Source: Thalassospira sp. TSL5-1
GTDB lineage: Bacteria > Pseudomonadota > Alphaproteobacteria > Rhodospirillales > Thalassospiraceae
Assembly: GCF_001907695.1 (NCBI RefSeq)
Contig: NZ_KV880637.1
Span: 1,178,001-1,242,000, forward strand
Direction: 5' to 3'
Length of the DNA: 64,000 nt
A model generated the notes under the pieces. That model was given only the letters and a program-made list of their open reading frames with translations, did not search any database and was not told the origin of the DNA. Of the stretch, positions 42,322 through 51,024 are shown one piece after another. The number at the start of each line of letters is the position of its first letter. Positions within the stretch are counted from its first letter, which is position 1. Both the position numbers and the translations under genes were made by a program.

Positions 42322-43338
42322 ATGTTGTCATCGGTCAGTTTGCGTCATTTGCGGGCCTTTATTGCGGTGGCGGAATGCGGGTCTTTTACGCGGGCGGCAA
42401 ATATGCTGGGTTTAACGCCGCCCACCTTGACGGCCACCATTCGCCAGTTTGAAGATATTGTCGGCATGCCGCTTTTTGACAGGACAACCCGCCAGGTGGC
42501 GTTAAGTGCGGGTGGTGCACGTTTTTTGCCGGTGGCCCGGCGGCTGATGGCCGATTTTGAAATCGCTCTGGAGGACCTTGATGCCCAGTCAAAGGGCCTG
42601 GGCGGCAAGGTGGTGGTGGCGGCCGCACCATCGGTTCTGACCCGTATTTTACCACAAATCATTGTGGCCTTTCATGCCGCGCACCCGGATGCCAGCCTGC
42701 GGCTTGATGAAATGAATGCGGGCGAGGTGCATGACGCTGTTGCCAAGGGCGAGGTTGATTTTGGCATCGCGGGTGACTGGCGCACGCTGCCCGAGATTCA
42801 TTTTCAGCCGTTATTTAGCGACACGATGGGTGTGGTTTGCCGTCGTGATCATCCGTTGACCGCGCGTGACCAGGTTTCATGGTACGAGTTGGCCGAATAT
42901 CCCTTTGTTGGACTGGGGCCGGAATCGGGTACTGGTGCGATTTTGGCCCAGTTGATCGGTCAGGAGGGACGTGCGCGCGTTCTGCCATTCGCAAACCAGG
43001 CCGATCAGGCAGCCACAAAGATAGATGATGCCCCCAAACCCCGTCCCATTCGGGCGATGCGGCCGGTGGTGGAAACATCAAACACCGTAACCCTGTGCGC
43101 GATGGTGGCGGCAGGCATTGGGATCACCATCCTGCCGGAGCTAGCCGCCCGGGTAGAGGCCAGCCGTGACTTGGCTTTTGTGCCTTTAAAGGATCCGGTG
43201 CGCGAACGGCATATCGGGGTGATCAGCCGCAAAAGCCGGAGTCTTTCGCCCATTGCCGTGATTTTCCGTGATCTGGTGCTTGAACATGCGCCCTCTATCC
43301 CGCTTGCGGCACAGTTGCGGTGGCATGCGTCATCCTGA
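42322..43338 (+). CDS. LysR-family transcriptional regulator
   Basis: 338 aa. N-terminal winged helix-turn-helix (LRHLRAFIAVAECGSFTRAA, then LTPPTLTATIRQFEDIVGMP, residues about 8-55), followed by a periplasmic-binding-protein-like effector domain (VVVAAAPSVLTRILPQIIVA and VDFGIAGDWR). It is longer than the common 300 aa because of an insertion around EGRARVLPFANQADQAATKI. It probably regulates the divergent YdiJ-like dehydrogenase in response to its substrate, an inference from position. Confidence 0.92.
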   Translation: MLSSVSLRHLRAFIAVAECGSFTRAANMLGLTPPTLTATIRQFEDIVGMPLFDRTTRQVALSAGGARFLPVARRLMADFEIALEDLDAQSKGLGGKVVVAAAPSVLTRILPQIIVAFHAAHPDASLRLDEMNAGEVHDAVAKGEVDFGIAGDWRTLPEIHFQPLFSDTMGVVCRRDHPLTARDQVSWYELAEYPFVGLGPESGTGAILAQLIGQEGRARVLPFANQADQAATKIDDAPKPRPIRAMRPVVETSNTVTLCAMVAAGIGITILPELAARVEASRDLAFVPLKDPVRERHIGVISRKSRSLSPIAVIFRDLVLEHAPSIPLAAQLRWHASS

Positions 43339-43492
43339 AGCCCTTCACGAAACCTTTATTATCGATCCCCTTGCGCATTTTTTTGAATAACTACAATTAA
43401 AGAGCAAAGACGTTTTCGCAGTTGCAGCATTGCTGGTCGAAGGCCAGTGGCAGTGCATGATAACCTCGGTACTTTCCTGATTGGAGACCAAA

Positions 43493-44608
43493 ATGGTGTC
43501 AGCTTTTTCTGAATCCTCAGCCAAAAATGCGTCTGCCCCCAAATCGCGTACTGCCCGTCCCCCGAAAAAGGACTGTCGTCCGCCCTTTAGCCGATCCAAC
43601 CGGCTGTCGGTTGATTTGGCATTGCAGGGCGGCGGGTCGCACGGCGCGTTTACCTGGGGGGTGCTGGACCGCCTGCTGGAAGAAGACTGGATCGAGATCG
43701 AGGCGATTTCGGGCACGTCGGCTGGGGCGATGAATGCGGCCGTCATGGCGCACGGGGTTGCCGAAGGCGGACCAGAAGGCGGGCGCGCCGCACTTGAGAA
43801 ATTCTGGCGCAAAATATCCAACGCCGCCATGTTCAGCCCGTTGCAGCGCGGGCCGCTTGATATTTTGCTGGGCAACTGGTCGCTGGAAAACTCGCCATTT
43901 TTTCAAATGATGGATATGACGGCACGGGTCTTTTCCCCCTATCAGCTTAATCCGATGGGCGGAAATCCCCTGTCGGACATTCTGGAAGAAATGATCGATT
44001 TTGATCGCCTGACTCACGGGGATATCAAACTGTTTGTAACAGCCACCAATGTGCAAACGGGCTGCGGGCGCATTTTTCGCAATGCCGATATTAACGAGGA
44101 TGTTCTGCTGGCATCCGCCTGCCTGCCAATGCTGTACCATGCAGTGGAAATTGACGGCGAGCCTTATTGGGATGGCGGTTATTCCGGCAATCCGGCCATT
44201 GCGCCGCTGGTGCGTGAATGCGCGGCAAAGGATACTATCCTGGTGCAAATCAACCCGGTTGAACGTCCGGGAACGCCAAAGTCGGCACGCGATATTGCCC
44301 ATCGCTTAAACGAGGTTTCGTTTAATTCGGTCCTGCTAAAGGAATTGCGCATGATTGCGTTTTTGCGCCAGGTGGTCAGTGTCGAAGATGAAGAAGGCGC
44401 ACGCTGGGCCAATATGCGCATGCACCGGATTACTGGTGATGTGATGCTGGAACTTGACGCATCCTCCAAGATGAATGGCGAATGGGCGTTTCTGGAAATG
44501 TTGCGAGATGAAGGGCGCAAATCCTGCGAGGCATTTTTGCAAAAGCACAAAGCCGATCTTGGGGTAAAACCAAGCCTGGATATTGATGCCATGTTGCCCG
44601 AGGTTTGA
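43493..44608 (+). CDS. Patatin-like phospholipase
   Basis: 371 aa. Patatin domain: oxyanion loop LQGGGSHGAFTWGVLDRL (about residues 45-62), nucleophile elbow GTSAGAMNAAV with the catalytic Ser, and catalytic Asp in YWDGGYSGNPAIAPL. The catalytic Ser-Asp dyad is complete. The N-terminal 40 residues are basic and Ser/Pro-rich without a signal peptide, suggesting a cytoplasmic or injected lipase. The ATG at 43493 has GGAG 6 nt upstream. Relatives act on membrane lipids or PHA-granule-associated substrates; the real substrate is unknown. Confidence 0.92.
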   Translation: MVSAFSESSAKNASAPKSRTARPPKKDCRPPFSRSNRLSVDLALQGGGSHGAFTWGVLDRLLEEDWIEIEAISGTSAGAMNAAVMAHGVAEGGPEGGRAALEKFWRKISNAAMFSPLQRGPLDILLGNWSLENSPFFQMMDMTARVFSPYQLNPMGGNPLSDILEEMIDFDRLTHGDIKLFVTATNVQTGCGRIFRNADINEDVLLASACLPMLYHAVEIDGEPYWDGGYSGNPAIAPLVRECAAKDTILVQINPVERPGTPKSARDIAHRLNEVSFNSVLLKELRMIAFLRQVVSVEDEEGARWANMRMHRITGDVMLELDASSKMNGEWAFLEMLRDEGRKSCEAFLQKHKADLGVKPSLDIDAMLPEV

Positions 44609-44694
44609 GGACAATTTGGCACGATCCAAATTGTTGCACACTGCTGTCGCTTGGGGCAAAGTCAGCGCAAAACATATAAAAGGGGGAGTGTGTT

Positions 44695-45282
44695 TTGCCA
44701 TTTAGCGAACGGGAAAAAATGGCAGCGGGCGAATGGTATCGCTGCCAGGATGATGAACTTGCCAATATGCGCATGGCCGCAAGCCGTGCTGTTTTTGCCC
44801 ATAATTCAACACCGCCGGATGATCGGGAAAATATCTCACCTGGTTTGCGCGCGCTTATGGCGTCTGTCGCCCCGGATGCGCGCATAGAAGTGCCGTTTCA
44901 TTGTGCTTATGGTTGCCATATTCATCTTGGCGCCGGGGTATTTCTGAATGCGGGTTGTGTACTGCTTGACAGTGCCGAAATTTACATTGGGGCGGGCTCC
45001 ATGTTGGGGCCCAATGTGCAAATTTACTGTCCGCAACATCATACGGACCCGGCATTGCGCAAGGCGGGGCTGGAAATTGCCCGTCCGGTCCATATTGGTG
45101 AAAATGTCTGGGTCGGGGGCGGGGCCATTATCCTGGGCGGGGTGACGATTGGCGATCATGCCATTATTGGTGCCGGGGCGGTGGTAACACGCGATGTGCC
45201 GGCCAATGTCACGGTGGTGGGTAATCCGGCCCGGCCGATGAACCGTAACCGCGCACAGGAAGCCGCCAGCCCGGCGGAGTGA
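44695..45282 (+). CDS. Sugar O-acetyltransferase (Maa/NodL/LacA-like)
   Basis: 195 aa. N-terminal Maa-type cap (REKMAAGEWYRCQDDELANM) and a left-handed beta-helix of hexapeptide repeats (GAGVFLNAGCVLLDSAEIYI, VWVGGGAIILGGVTIGDHAI, GAGAVVTRDVPANV). The catalytic His lies in CPQHHTDPALR. It transfers acetyl from acetyl-CoA to a sugar or sugar-containing acceptor. The TTG start at 44695 is supported by AGGGGGAG 6-7 nt upstream. It ends at a strong terminator. Confidence 0.93.
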   Translation: MPFSEREKMAAGEWYRCQDDELANMRMAASRAVFAHNSTPPDDRENISPGLRALMASVAPDARIEVPFHCAYGCHIHLGAGVFLNAGCVLLDSAEIYIGAGSMLGPNVQIYCPQHHTDPALRKAGLEIARPVHIGENVWVGGGAIILGGVTIGDHAIIGAGAVVTRDVPANVTVVGNPARPMNRNRAQEAASPAE

Positions 45283-45300
45283 TCGGTTCGTGACAAAAAT

Positions 45301-45339
45301 AAAAAAGCCGGGCTGCAAGTTTTAAGCAGCCCGGCTTTT
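45301..45339. terminator. Bidirectional intrinsic terminator
   Basis: GCCGGGCTGC / GCAGCCCGGC with a 9-nt loop, A6 on the left and T4 on the right. It sits between the converging acetyltransferase and secreted-protein genes. Confidence 0.9.
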
Positions 45340-45371
45340 GTCGTTGAAGTGGGGATCGCTTCTGATGCGGA

Positions 45372-45839
45372 TCAGCGCCGCGTTTTCATCAGTGCGTCCA
45401 CCTCTTCCTGATGCTGACGGATGAATTTGACATTATCCGGGTCGATATTGGGCATGTTATCGGGGCCAACGCGCGAGGCAACGGCGCTGCGGGCCAGGGT
45501 CATGCTGGTGACCAGATATTCACGGGCGGTAAATCCGTTTTTATCAAGTAAAGCCTTGATTTTTGGCGAACTATTGAGGTTTTCAACCATTTCGTCAAAT
45601 GAGCCGGGTTTCTTGGCGTGCAGATTATAGGCTTCCGGGTCGCTTTTGATGGTGGTGATGACATTGGTCATGCGGTCCAGTTCATCCGCTGTCAGCTTGT
45701 GACCCGCCGTCGCCTTGGTGATATCGGCGCGCAATGTGCTTTGGCTGTCTGCGGCAGCCGCAGGAAAACTGGTGGCAACGCCGACAAACAATGTCATGGC
45801 CAGCGCAATGATGCCGATTTTCCTGGGGGCTTTGAACAT
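45372..45839 (-). CDS. Secreted hypothetical protein
   Basis: 155 aa. Clear signal peptide (MFKAPRKIGIIALAMTLFVG ... SFPAAAADS, cleavage near residue 30). The mature domain of about 125 residues is helical and charged (TKATAGHKLTADELDRMTNV, SFDEMVENLNSSPKIKALLD, FIRQHQEEVDALMK). No Cys remains after the signal, so there is no lipobox or disulfide. GGAG lies 8 nt before the ATG at 45839. I do not recognise the family; a periplasmic location is the only firm inference. Confidence 0.8.
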   Translation of the reverse strand: MFKAPRKIGIIALAMTLFVGVATSFPAAAADSQSTLRADITKATAGHKLTADELDRMTNVITTIKSDPEAYNLHAKKPGSFDEMVENLNSSPKIKALLDKNGFTAREYLVTSMTLARSAVASRVGPDNMPNIDPDNVKFIRQHQEEVDALMKTRR

Positions 45840-45976
45840 TTTTGTTTCTCCTGTTGTCCGCGTGATGTCTCTTTCAAACTGTCTTATGATTTGGGAGTAC
45901 AACCATAATTTGACAAGAATGTGGGCAGATCACGTTGATATCGCGTCTGAATGATACCGTGTGACACGAACGGGTG

Positions 45977-47230
45977 TTATTTGCCGATCCCTGCCTTGAT
46001 TGCCAGCCGCCGTAGCGGGCCAATATGGTTAATCGCGCAAAGCCCGGTATAGCGCAGATCGCGCAAAAATTTGGGTTCGGCCATTGCCGCCCGGTTCAAA
46101 AGGTCAATCCCGCCGACCCGGCCAACCGTTTTGGGTAATTGCCGCCGTTCCCAGCCCTTCAGCAATGCGTCACTGCCAATGTCCTTGCCTTCAAGTTTGG
46201 CAAGATCAATTTGCTTGGCCAGTGTTTCGATGTCGTGCAGGCTCATATTCAGGCCCTGCGCACCAATGGGGGGCACAACATGGGCGGTTTCGGCAATCAG
46301 GGCCAGGCGCGGTGCCGTCAGGCGATGTGCGACCTGGGCCACCATCGGCCAGACAGCGCGCGGGGTGACAATGTTTAAGGTGCCAAACAGATTCATGGTG
46401 TCGCGCTGAAGCTCGCGGGCAAGGGCCGCATCATCGAGTGCTGCAAGCTGCTGTGCCCGGGCATGCGGGACCATCCATACCACGGACGAACAGGGGTGGC
46501 CGTTATGGTCGGGCATGGGCACCAGCGTTAGCGGGCCGCCGGAACGGTGAATTTCGGTCGAGATATTATCATGTGGTGTTTCGTGGCTAACGGCAAAAAC
46601 CAGCGCATCCTGATCATAAGACCAGCGGTTAAAGCGAATGCCCGCCAGATCGCGCAGGGTGGAATTGCGCCCATCCGCCGCCAGAACAAGGGAGGCAGAA
46701 AATTTTTGCCCGTCTGACAATGTGACAATCGCCGGGCCGGGGCCGGCTGCCTTGGGCGGGGCAAAGCCGGTAACTTTGCATTCATTGATCAGCCGCACAT
46801 TATCCAGCGTGGCAATTTTGCGCAATAGTGCAGCCTTGGCGGCAATATTGGTAATGTTCCAGCCAAAATAGCCATCTTTGGTTTCTGCCCCGTCAAAATC
46901 GGCGGTTTCGCGCGGGGTGCGCTCGGTGCCGCCTGCATCAATAATGCGCATAACGCGCAATTGTGCGCCGCTGGCCTGCATGTCATCCCACACACCGGCA
47001 TAGGTCAATGTATCAATGCCGGGTTTCAAAAAGGCGGTGGTGCGCAAATCCTGTGGCGGGGTGGTGCCGTTTTTAACTTCTATCTCGTTTGCTGAGGCCT
47101 GTGGGGTGTCATCGGACGCGGCTGGGGCGGGGTCAACAACAACAATCTGATGGCCGTCTGCTGCAAGTCGTACTGCGGCACTTAATCCGGCAATGCCGCC
47201 ACCTGCGATCAGGATTTCCGTTTCTTGCAT
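45977..47230 (-). CDS. UbiH/UbiL-type FAD-dependent hydroxylase (ubiquinone biosynthesis)
   Basis: 417 aa. N-terminal Rossmann motif EILIAGGGIAGLSAAVRLA, ADGRNSTLRDLAG mid-protein (the DG motif), and a C-terminal FAD motif AETAHVVPPIGAQGLNMSLHD. The GDAAH of classical UbiH reads AETAH, close to the GEAAH-PPIGAQGLN form I associate with alphaproteobacterial UbiL. It hydroxylates the ring of a ubiquinone precursor at the inner membrane. The ATG at 47230 has AGGTGG 7 nt upstream; the frame extends to 47299. Which ring position it modifies is not decidable here. Confidence 0.88.
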   Translation of the reverse strand: MQETEILIAGGGIAGLSAAVRLAADGHQIVVVDPAPAASDDTPQASANEIEVKNGTTPPQDLRTTAFLKPGIDTLTYAGVWDDMQASGAQLRVMRIIDAGGTERTPRETADFDGAETKDGYFGWNITNIAAKAALLRKIATLDNVRLINECKVTGFAPPKAAGPGPAIVTLSDGQKFSASLVLAADGRNSTLRDLAGIRFNRWSYDQDALVFAVSHETPHDNISTEIHRSGGPLTLVPMPDHNGHPCSSVVWMVPHARAQQLAALDDAALARELQRDTMNLFGTLNIVTPRAVWPMVAQVAHRLTAPRLALIAETAHVVPPIGAQGLNMSLHDIETLAKQIDLAKLEGKDIGSDALLKGWERRQLPKTVGRVGGIDLLNRAAMAEPKFLRDLRYTGLCAINHIGPLRRLAIKAGIGK

Positions 47231-47416
47231 TATCTGTCCACCTGTTTTGACCATCATCGTTACATGCTTGATATATAGAACGCTTTGGCCTTTGGGCAAA
47301 GGTTTCCGTCATTTTCCGGAGGCGAGAAAGCAGGCATGCACGGCAATGGCTTGTGCCGAATGGCGGTTTTGGTCATGCTGGCGTGGCTGTTTGGAAACAT
47401 TCAATGGAAATGATAA

Positions 47417-47740
47417 ATGGCCGCATGGTTGTATCTGTTCTGTGCAATAAGTCTGGAAGTTGCGGGAACCGTAAGCCTGAAGTTTTCCGACGGTTTCCGT
47501 GACTGGCGATTCACAACGCTGTCGCTTACCCTTTACGGGATCAGTTTTTGGGTCTTGTCGGTCACGTTGCGGCAATTGCCGGTCAGTACCGCCTATGCGG
47601 TTTGGGCGGGCCTTGGCACGGCGGCCATCGCGATTATCGGGATATTGTTTTTCAAGGAACCGGTGACGCTGCTTAAGGCTGTTTTCTTGCTGATGATTAT
47701 TTCCGGTGTTGTCGGGTTGAATGCGCTGGGTAAACATTAG
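47417..47740 (+). CDS. Small multidrug resistance (SMR) family transporter
   Basis: 107 aa with four transmembrane helices. Helix 1 AWLYLFCAISLEVAGTVSLK holds the proton/substrate-coupling Glu (residue about 14), helix 3 STAYAVWAGLGTAAIAIIGI has the conserved YAVWxGxG, and helix 4 LKAVFLLMIISGVVGLNAL. It acts as an antiparallel dimer exporting cationic drugs, or guanidinium in Gdx-type members. No guanidine riboswitch is evident in the short upstream region. Followed by a hydrolase gene after 55 bp. Confidence 0.93.
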   Translation: MAAWLYLFCAISLEVAGTVSLKFSDGFRDWRFTTLSLTLYGISFWVLSVTLRQLPVSTAYAVWAGLGTAAIAIIGILFFKEPVTLLKAVFLLMIISGVVGLNALGKH

Positions 47741-47795
47741 CATGCCAAAGCGTTACGCCTAGCGCGCCCCGTAATGGAAAAGGAACACGGTTGTC

Positions 47796-48557
47796 ATGTC
47801 GCTTAAAATTGTCCGGCGGCTTTTGCCTGAATGGGGAACAACATATGGTCCCGCTGGTGACGGCCCGTTTCCCGCTGTTATGGTGTTGCACGGGTCCGAG
47901 GGCGGATGGTCCGGCTGGAGCCACAGAAACGCGGTGATGCTGGCGGCACATGGTTTTTTGGCGTTTCCGTTCCCTTATTCGCGGTCTGGCAACGTTTGGA
48001 ATGCGGGCAATATCAGTGATGTGCCGCTCGATCGCACCGCCGAGGCCCTGGACGCATTGCGCGCCTTTGCTCCGGTCAAAAATGATAGTGTCGGGCTGTT
48101 TGGTGTATCACGCGGGGCGGAACATGCCCTGTTAGTAACCTGTCTGATGCAGCGCGACGGTGTCGGGACACTGCCTGATGCGCTGGCGGTTCATGCCACG
48201 TCCGATGTGATTTGCGGGGGCTTTGACGCACGCGCCTATCGCGATGTTGGTGATCCCGGTTGGACCGCGTGGGATACCGCCCGCCGGGCATGGACCTGGC
48301 AGGGCAAGTCCGATGATCTGCTGCCAACAACGCCGATCCCGGTGGAAAATTATGCCGGACCGGTGTTTTTAAGCCACGGCAAGAAAGATACGTTGTGGTC
48401 GTGGAAAATGACGGAAAGGCTGGCCGCCCGTTTGCGCAGCCAGGGCCGTGAACCGGAATTGCACCTGTATGAAGACCAGGACCATGTACCGGATTCCGAC
48501 GGCGAAAATGTCTTCTTCGAGCAGCTTATCGGCTTTTTTCAGCGGCATTTGCCATAA
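47796..48557 (+). CDS. Alpha/beta-hydrolase (dienelactone-hydrolase / BAAT C-terminal-like)
   Basis: 253 aa. Oxyanion region VMVLHGSEGGWSGWS (about residues 28-42), nucleophile elbow GLFGVSRGAEHALL with Ser near 110, acid-containing FLSHGKKDTLWSW, and a catalytic His in YEDQDHVPDS. The family contains acyl-CoA thioesterases, N-acyltransferases and esterases; the substrate is not predictable. No signal peptide. It converges on a LysE gene 3 bp away. Confidence 0.83.
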   Translation: MSLKIVRRLLPEWGTTYGPAGDGPFPAVMVLHGSEGGWSGWSHRNAVMLAAHGFLAFPFPYSRSGNVWNAGNISDVPLDRTAEALDALRAFAPVKNDSVGLFGVSRGAEHALLVTCLMQRDGVGTLPDALAVHATSDVICGGFDARAYRDVGDPGWTAWDTARRAWTWQGKSDDLLPTTPIPVENYAGPVFLSHGKKDTLWSWKMTERLAARLRSQGREPELHLYEDQDHVPDSDGENVFFEQLIGFFQRHLP

Positions 48558-48560
48558 TGT

Positions 48561-49160
48561 CTAAAACAGCCAGATCGGCATGATGGAGGCGGCCAGCAAC
48601 AGACCAAGAACGATATTAACAACCTTCCATTGCCGGTCTGTTTTAAGCAGGCGAGCCAGCAGTGAGCCAGTGCTGCACCACAGCGACATGGAAAAAATCG
48701 CCGAAATGCCAAAAGCCAGCCCCAGCCAGAAGGCAAGATGCAATGGATCGGTGATCAGGGCGGAAAACGATGCCGCAGCGCCCATCGTCATTGCCCAGGC
48801 TTTGGGGTTTAGCCACAATAAACCAAGGCTGCCAAAGAAACTGATGGGTTTGGCAAGATCATCGCGCGGTTTGGGCCGGTTGCTGCGTGCAATCATGAAG
48901 GCAAGCCATAAAAGATAGATTGTACCGGCCACTTTTAGCAAAAGATGAAGGCTGGGGCTGGTCAGCATCAGGCTCGCGAGCCCGGCGGAGGCCGCAACCG
49001 ACAGACTGACCATGCCAAAGGCAATGCCGATGATCAGCGGGATGGACCGTGCAAGCCCATATTGCAGGCCCGAAGCGGTGGCAAGGGTGGTCGCCCCGCC
49101 CGGTGTAATGGCCGCTGTCAGGGTGAATAAAAATATTGGTGCCAATATTTGCAGTGTCAT
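48561..49160 (-). CDS. LysE/RhtB-family exporter
   Basis: 199 aa with about six helices: LAPIFLFTLTAAITPGGATT (first helix; PGG in place of the common PGP), FGMVSLSVAASAGLASLMLT, and WLNPKAWAMTMGAAASF. The ATG at 49160 has AGGA 7 nt upstream; an upstream in-frame ATG would add 18 residues. It is divergent from a LysR gene (98 bp), the usual arrangement in which the regulator controls the exporter in response to an amino acid. Confidence 0.9.
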   Translation of the reverse strand: MTLQILAPIFLFTLTAAITPGGATTLATASGLQYGLARSIPLIIGIAFGMVSLSVAASAGLASLMLTSPSLHLLLKVAGTIYLLWLAFMIARSNRPKPRDDLAKPISFFGSLGLLWLNPKAWAMTMGAAASFSALITDPLHLAFWLGLAFGISAIFSMSLWCSTGSLLARLLKTDRQWKVVNIVLGLLLAASIMPIWLF

Positions 49161-49257
49161 GGGGGCGTCCTGCTGTGAACAGTATTGGGTGCCATCAAAT
49201 ACCGAACACGCCAATTAGAAAAGGCAATGTTTGTAATGTTTAATATTAGTAATCATA

Positions 49258-50148
49258 ATGTCGATTATGATTGGAAACCTTGATACATCCCTTTTGCGCA
49301 CCTTTGTAATGGTCGCCGATAAGGCCAGCATGACAGCGGCAGCCACCAGCCTGCATGTGACGCAGGGTGCTGTCAGCCAGCAGGTGCGCCGCCTTGAGGA
49401 TATTTTGGGTGTTACCCTGTTTGAGCGGGACCGGCGCGGGTTGCGCCTTACCGCGACGGGGGAGCGCCTGTTTGCCCGTGCGCGGCAGTTTTTGGCCCTG
49501 AATGACGAAATCTGGGCGGAAATGAAGGGGGAGGCCCATAGCGGCCAGGTGCGCCTTGGGGTGCCGTTTGATCTGGTTGGTCGGGCGATTTCGCCGGTTT
49601 TGAAAACCTATAATACCGCCTTCCCGCAGGTGGAATTGTCCCTGATTTGTGCGGCATCACCGGATTTAAAAGCTGCCCTGGATGCGGGCGAGATTGATTT
49701 GGCTTTGATTGAAGAACCGGTCAATGAAGGGGTAGGGGAATGCCTGCGGATTGAACGGCTGGTGTGGGTCGGGGCAAAAGGCGGGATGGCGCGCAGCAAA
49801 CGGCCCTTGCCGGTTTCAATGGTGTCGCAAAGATGCGCGTTTCGCCCCGCCGTATTTGATGCACTGGTGCGTCATGATGTGCCGTGGCGCACGGTGTTTG
49901 AAAGCGGCAATATCGAGGCCACGGCCGTCACCGTGCGCTCCGATATGGCGATTACAACCTGGTTGGCCGCAACAGTGCCAGACGACCTTGAAATCATTGC
50001 CAATGACCCGGACCTGCCAGCTTTGCCCGCCTTTGCGATTAACATGTATGGGGCGGAAAATGCGGCAAAACCAGCGCTTTTTGCTCTGGCAGAACATATG
50101 CGCAAACATCTTTTTGGCGACGATCGTGATGGGGCATCCCTGAAATAA
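49258..50148 (+). CDS. LysR-family transcriptional regulator
   Basis: 296 aa. N-terminal helix-turn-helix (SLLRTFVMVADKASMTAAAT, then HVTQGAVSQQVRRLEDILGV), followed by an effector domain (GQVRLGVPFDLVGRAISPVL). It most likely regulates the divergent LysE exporter, as ArgP regulates argO. An ATG three codons downstream (49267) is an alternative start. A terminator follows immediately. Confidence 0.92.
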   Translation: MSIMIGNLDTSLLRTFVMVADKASMTAAATSLHVTQGAVSQQVRRLEDILGVTLFERDRRGLRLTATGERLFARARQFLALNDEIWAEMKGEAHSGQVRLGVPFDLVGRAISPVLKTYNTAFPQVELSLICAASPDLKAALDAGEIDLALIEEPVNEGVGECLRIERLVWVGAKGGMARSKRPLPVSMVSQRCAFRPAVFDALVRHDVPWRTVFESGNIEATAVTVRSDMAITTWLAATVPDDLEIIANDPDLPALPAFAINMYGAENAAKPALFALAEHMRKHLFGDDRDGASLK

Positions 50149-50181
50149 AAAAGGCAGGTGGGAAACCCGCACCTGCCTTTG
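50147..50181 (+). terminator. Intrinsic terminator after the LysR gene
   Basis: AAAGGCAGGTG / CACCTGCCTTT with a 9-nt centre, beginning at the stop codon of the LysR gene. The A/T-flanked arms allow bidirectional action. Confidence 0.85.
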
Positions 50182-50194
50182 GGTATCGGTTTAT

Positions 50195-50331
50195 ACCAGA
50201 TCTCAATGAGGATGCCTCATGGAGATCTGGTTAGGCGCGACTGCGCCGCGCGGCCTGAGAGCGATTGGCAAGGGCTTCTGAGAGCCCGCCCGCCGGCTGA
50301 GGGCTGCATTGATCGGTTTCGATCAGTGCAG
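50195..50331. repeat. Structured intergenic element made of successive hairpins
   Basis: Three hairpins in 137 bp. First, 17-bp arms starting ACCAGATCTC with an ATG loop (50195-50231, one mismatch). Next, a GC-rich middle with GGGCT / AGCCC near 50270-50287. Last, 12-bp arms CTGCATTGATCG / CGATCAGTGCAG with a GTTT loop (50304-50331, one mismatch). It lies between converging genes. It resembles a REP/MITE-type palindromic repeat or a structured RNA; the family is unrecognised. Confidence 0.6.
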
Positions 50332-50351
50332 TTTGGTATTAGTCAGCCGTT

Positions 50352-50816
50352 TCAGGCGACTTCAAAAATGCCGTCAATTTCAACAGCAACGCCGAGCGGC
50401 AGCGACGCCACACCCACGGCCGAACGTGCATGTTTGCCAGCATCACCAAAAATTTCGACCATGGTATCTGATGCACCGTTAACGACCTTGGGCTGGTCGG
50501 TAAATTCCGGGGCGGAATTGACAAAGGCATTGAGTTTGACAACGCGGGTGACTTTATCCAGGTCGCCAATGGCCGCACGAACCTGCGCAATCAGGTTTAA
50601 GGCACACAGGCGGGCGGCCTTTTGGCCTTCTTCCACGCCGTAATCCTTGCCCAGCTTGCCGACAAATTTCAGCTCGCCATTTTCCATTGTGATCTGGCCC
50701 GAGACATGAACCAGATTGCCTGACTGCACATAGGGCAGATAATTGGCAACCGGTGCATTGGCGGCAGGCAAAGTGATGCCAAGATCGGCAAGACGGGTTT
50801 CAATTTTACCAGACAT
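50352..50816 (-). CDS. RidA/YjgF-family protein
   Basis: 154 aa, the slightly longer RidA subgroup (about 150 aa). LPYVQSGNLVHVSGQITMEN, AARLCALNLIAQVRAAIGDL, KLNAFVNSAPEFTDQPKVVN, and HARSAVGVASLPLGVAVEID, where the Arg near the HARSAVG motif binds the carboxylate of enamines. It trimerises and hydrolyses reactive enamine/imine intermediates from PLP enzymes or amino-acid oxidases. Monocistronic, divergent from an EamA-type transporter. Confidence 0.93.
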   Translation of the reverse strand: MSGKIETRLADLGITLPAANAPVANYLPYVQSGNLVHVSGQITMENGELKFVGKLGKDYGVEEGQKAARLCALNLIAQVRAAIGDLDKVTRVVKLNAFVNSAPEFTDQPKVVNGASDTMVEIFGDAGKHARSAVGVASLPLGVAVEIDGIFEVA

Positions 50817-51024
50817 GAATGCTTCCTTTGTTAGGGCCTGTTTTTATGCGTGGGCGTAATCTATCGGTCTTGGCGGATAAAAAAAACCGTTTCTTTGTGT
50901 GAAACATGCCATCCTTGACCGATCCTTTTGCGACTGTTCCAAATTGCTCATTTGTCATTTGCGGTTTTAACAGGCAAAAGCAGGGCAGTGAGTTGAAACA
51001 CAAAAGGAAAAAGGGGAATGTGTG

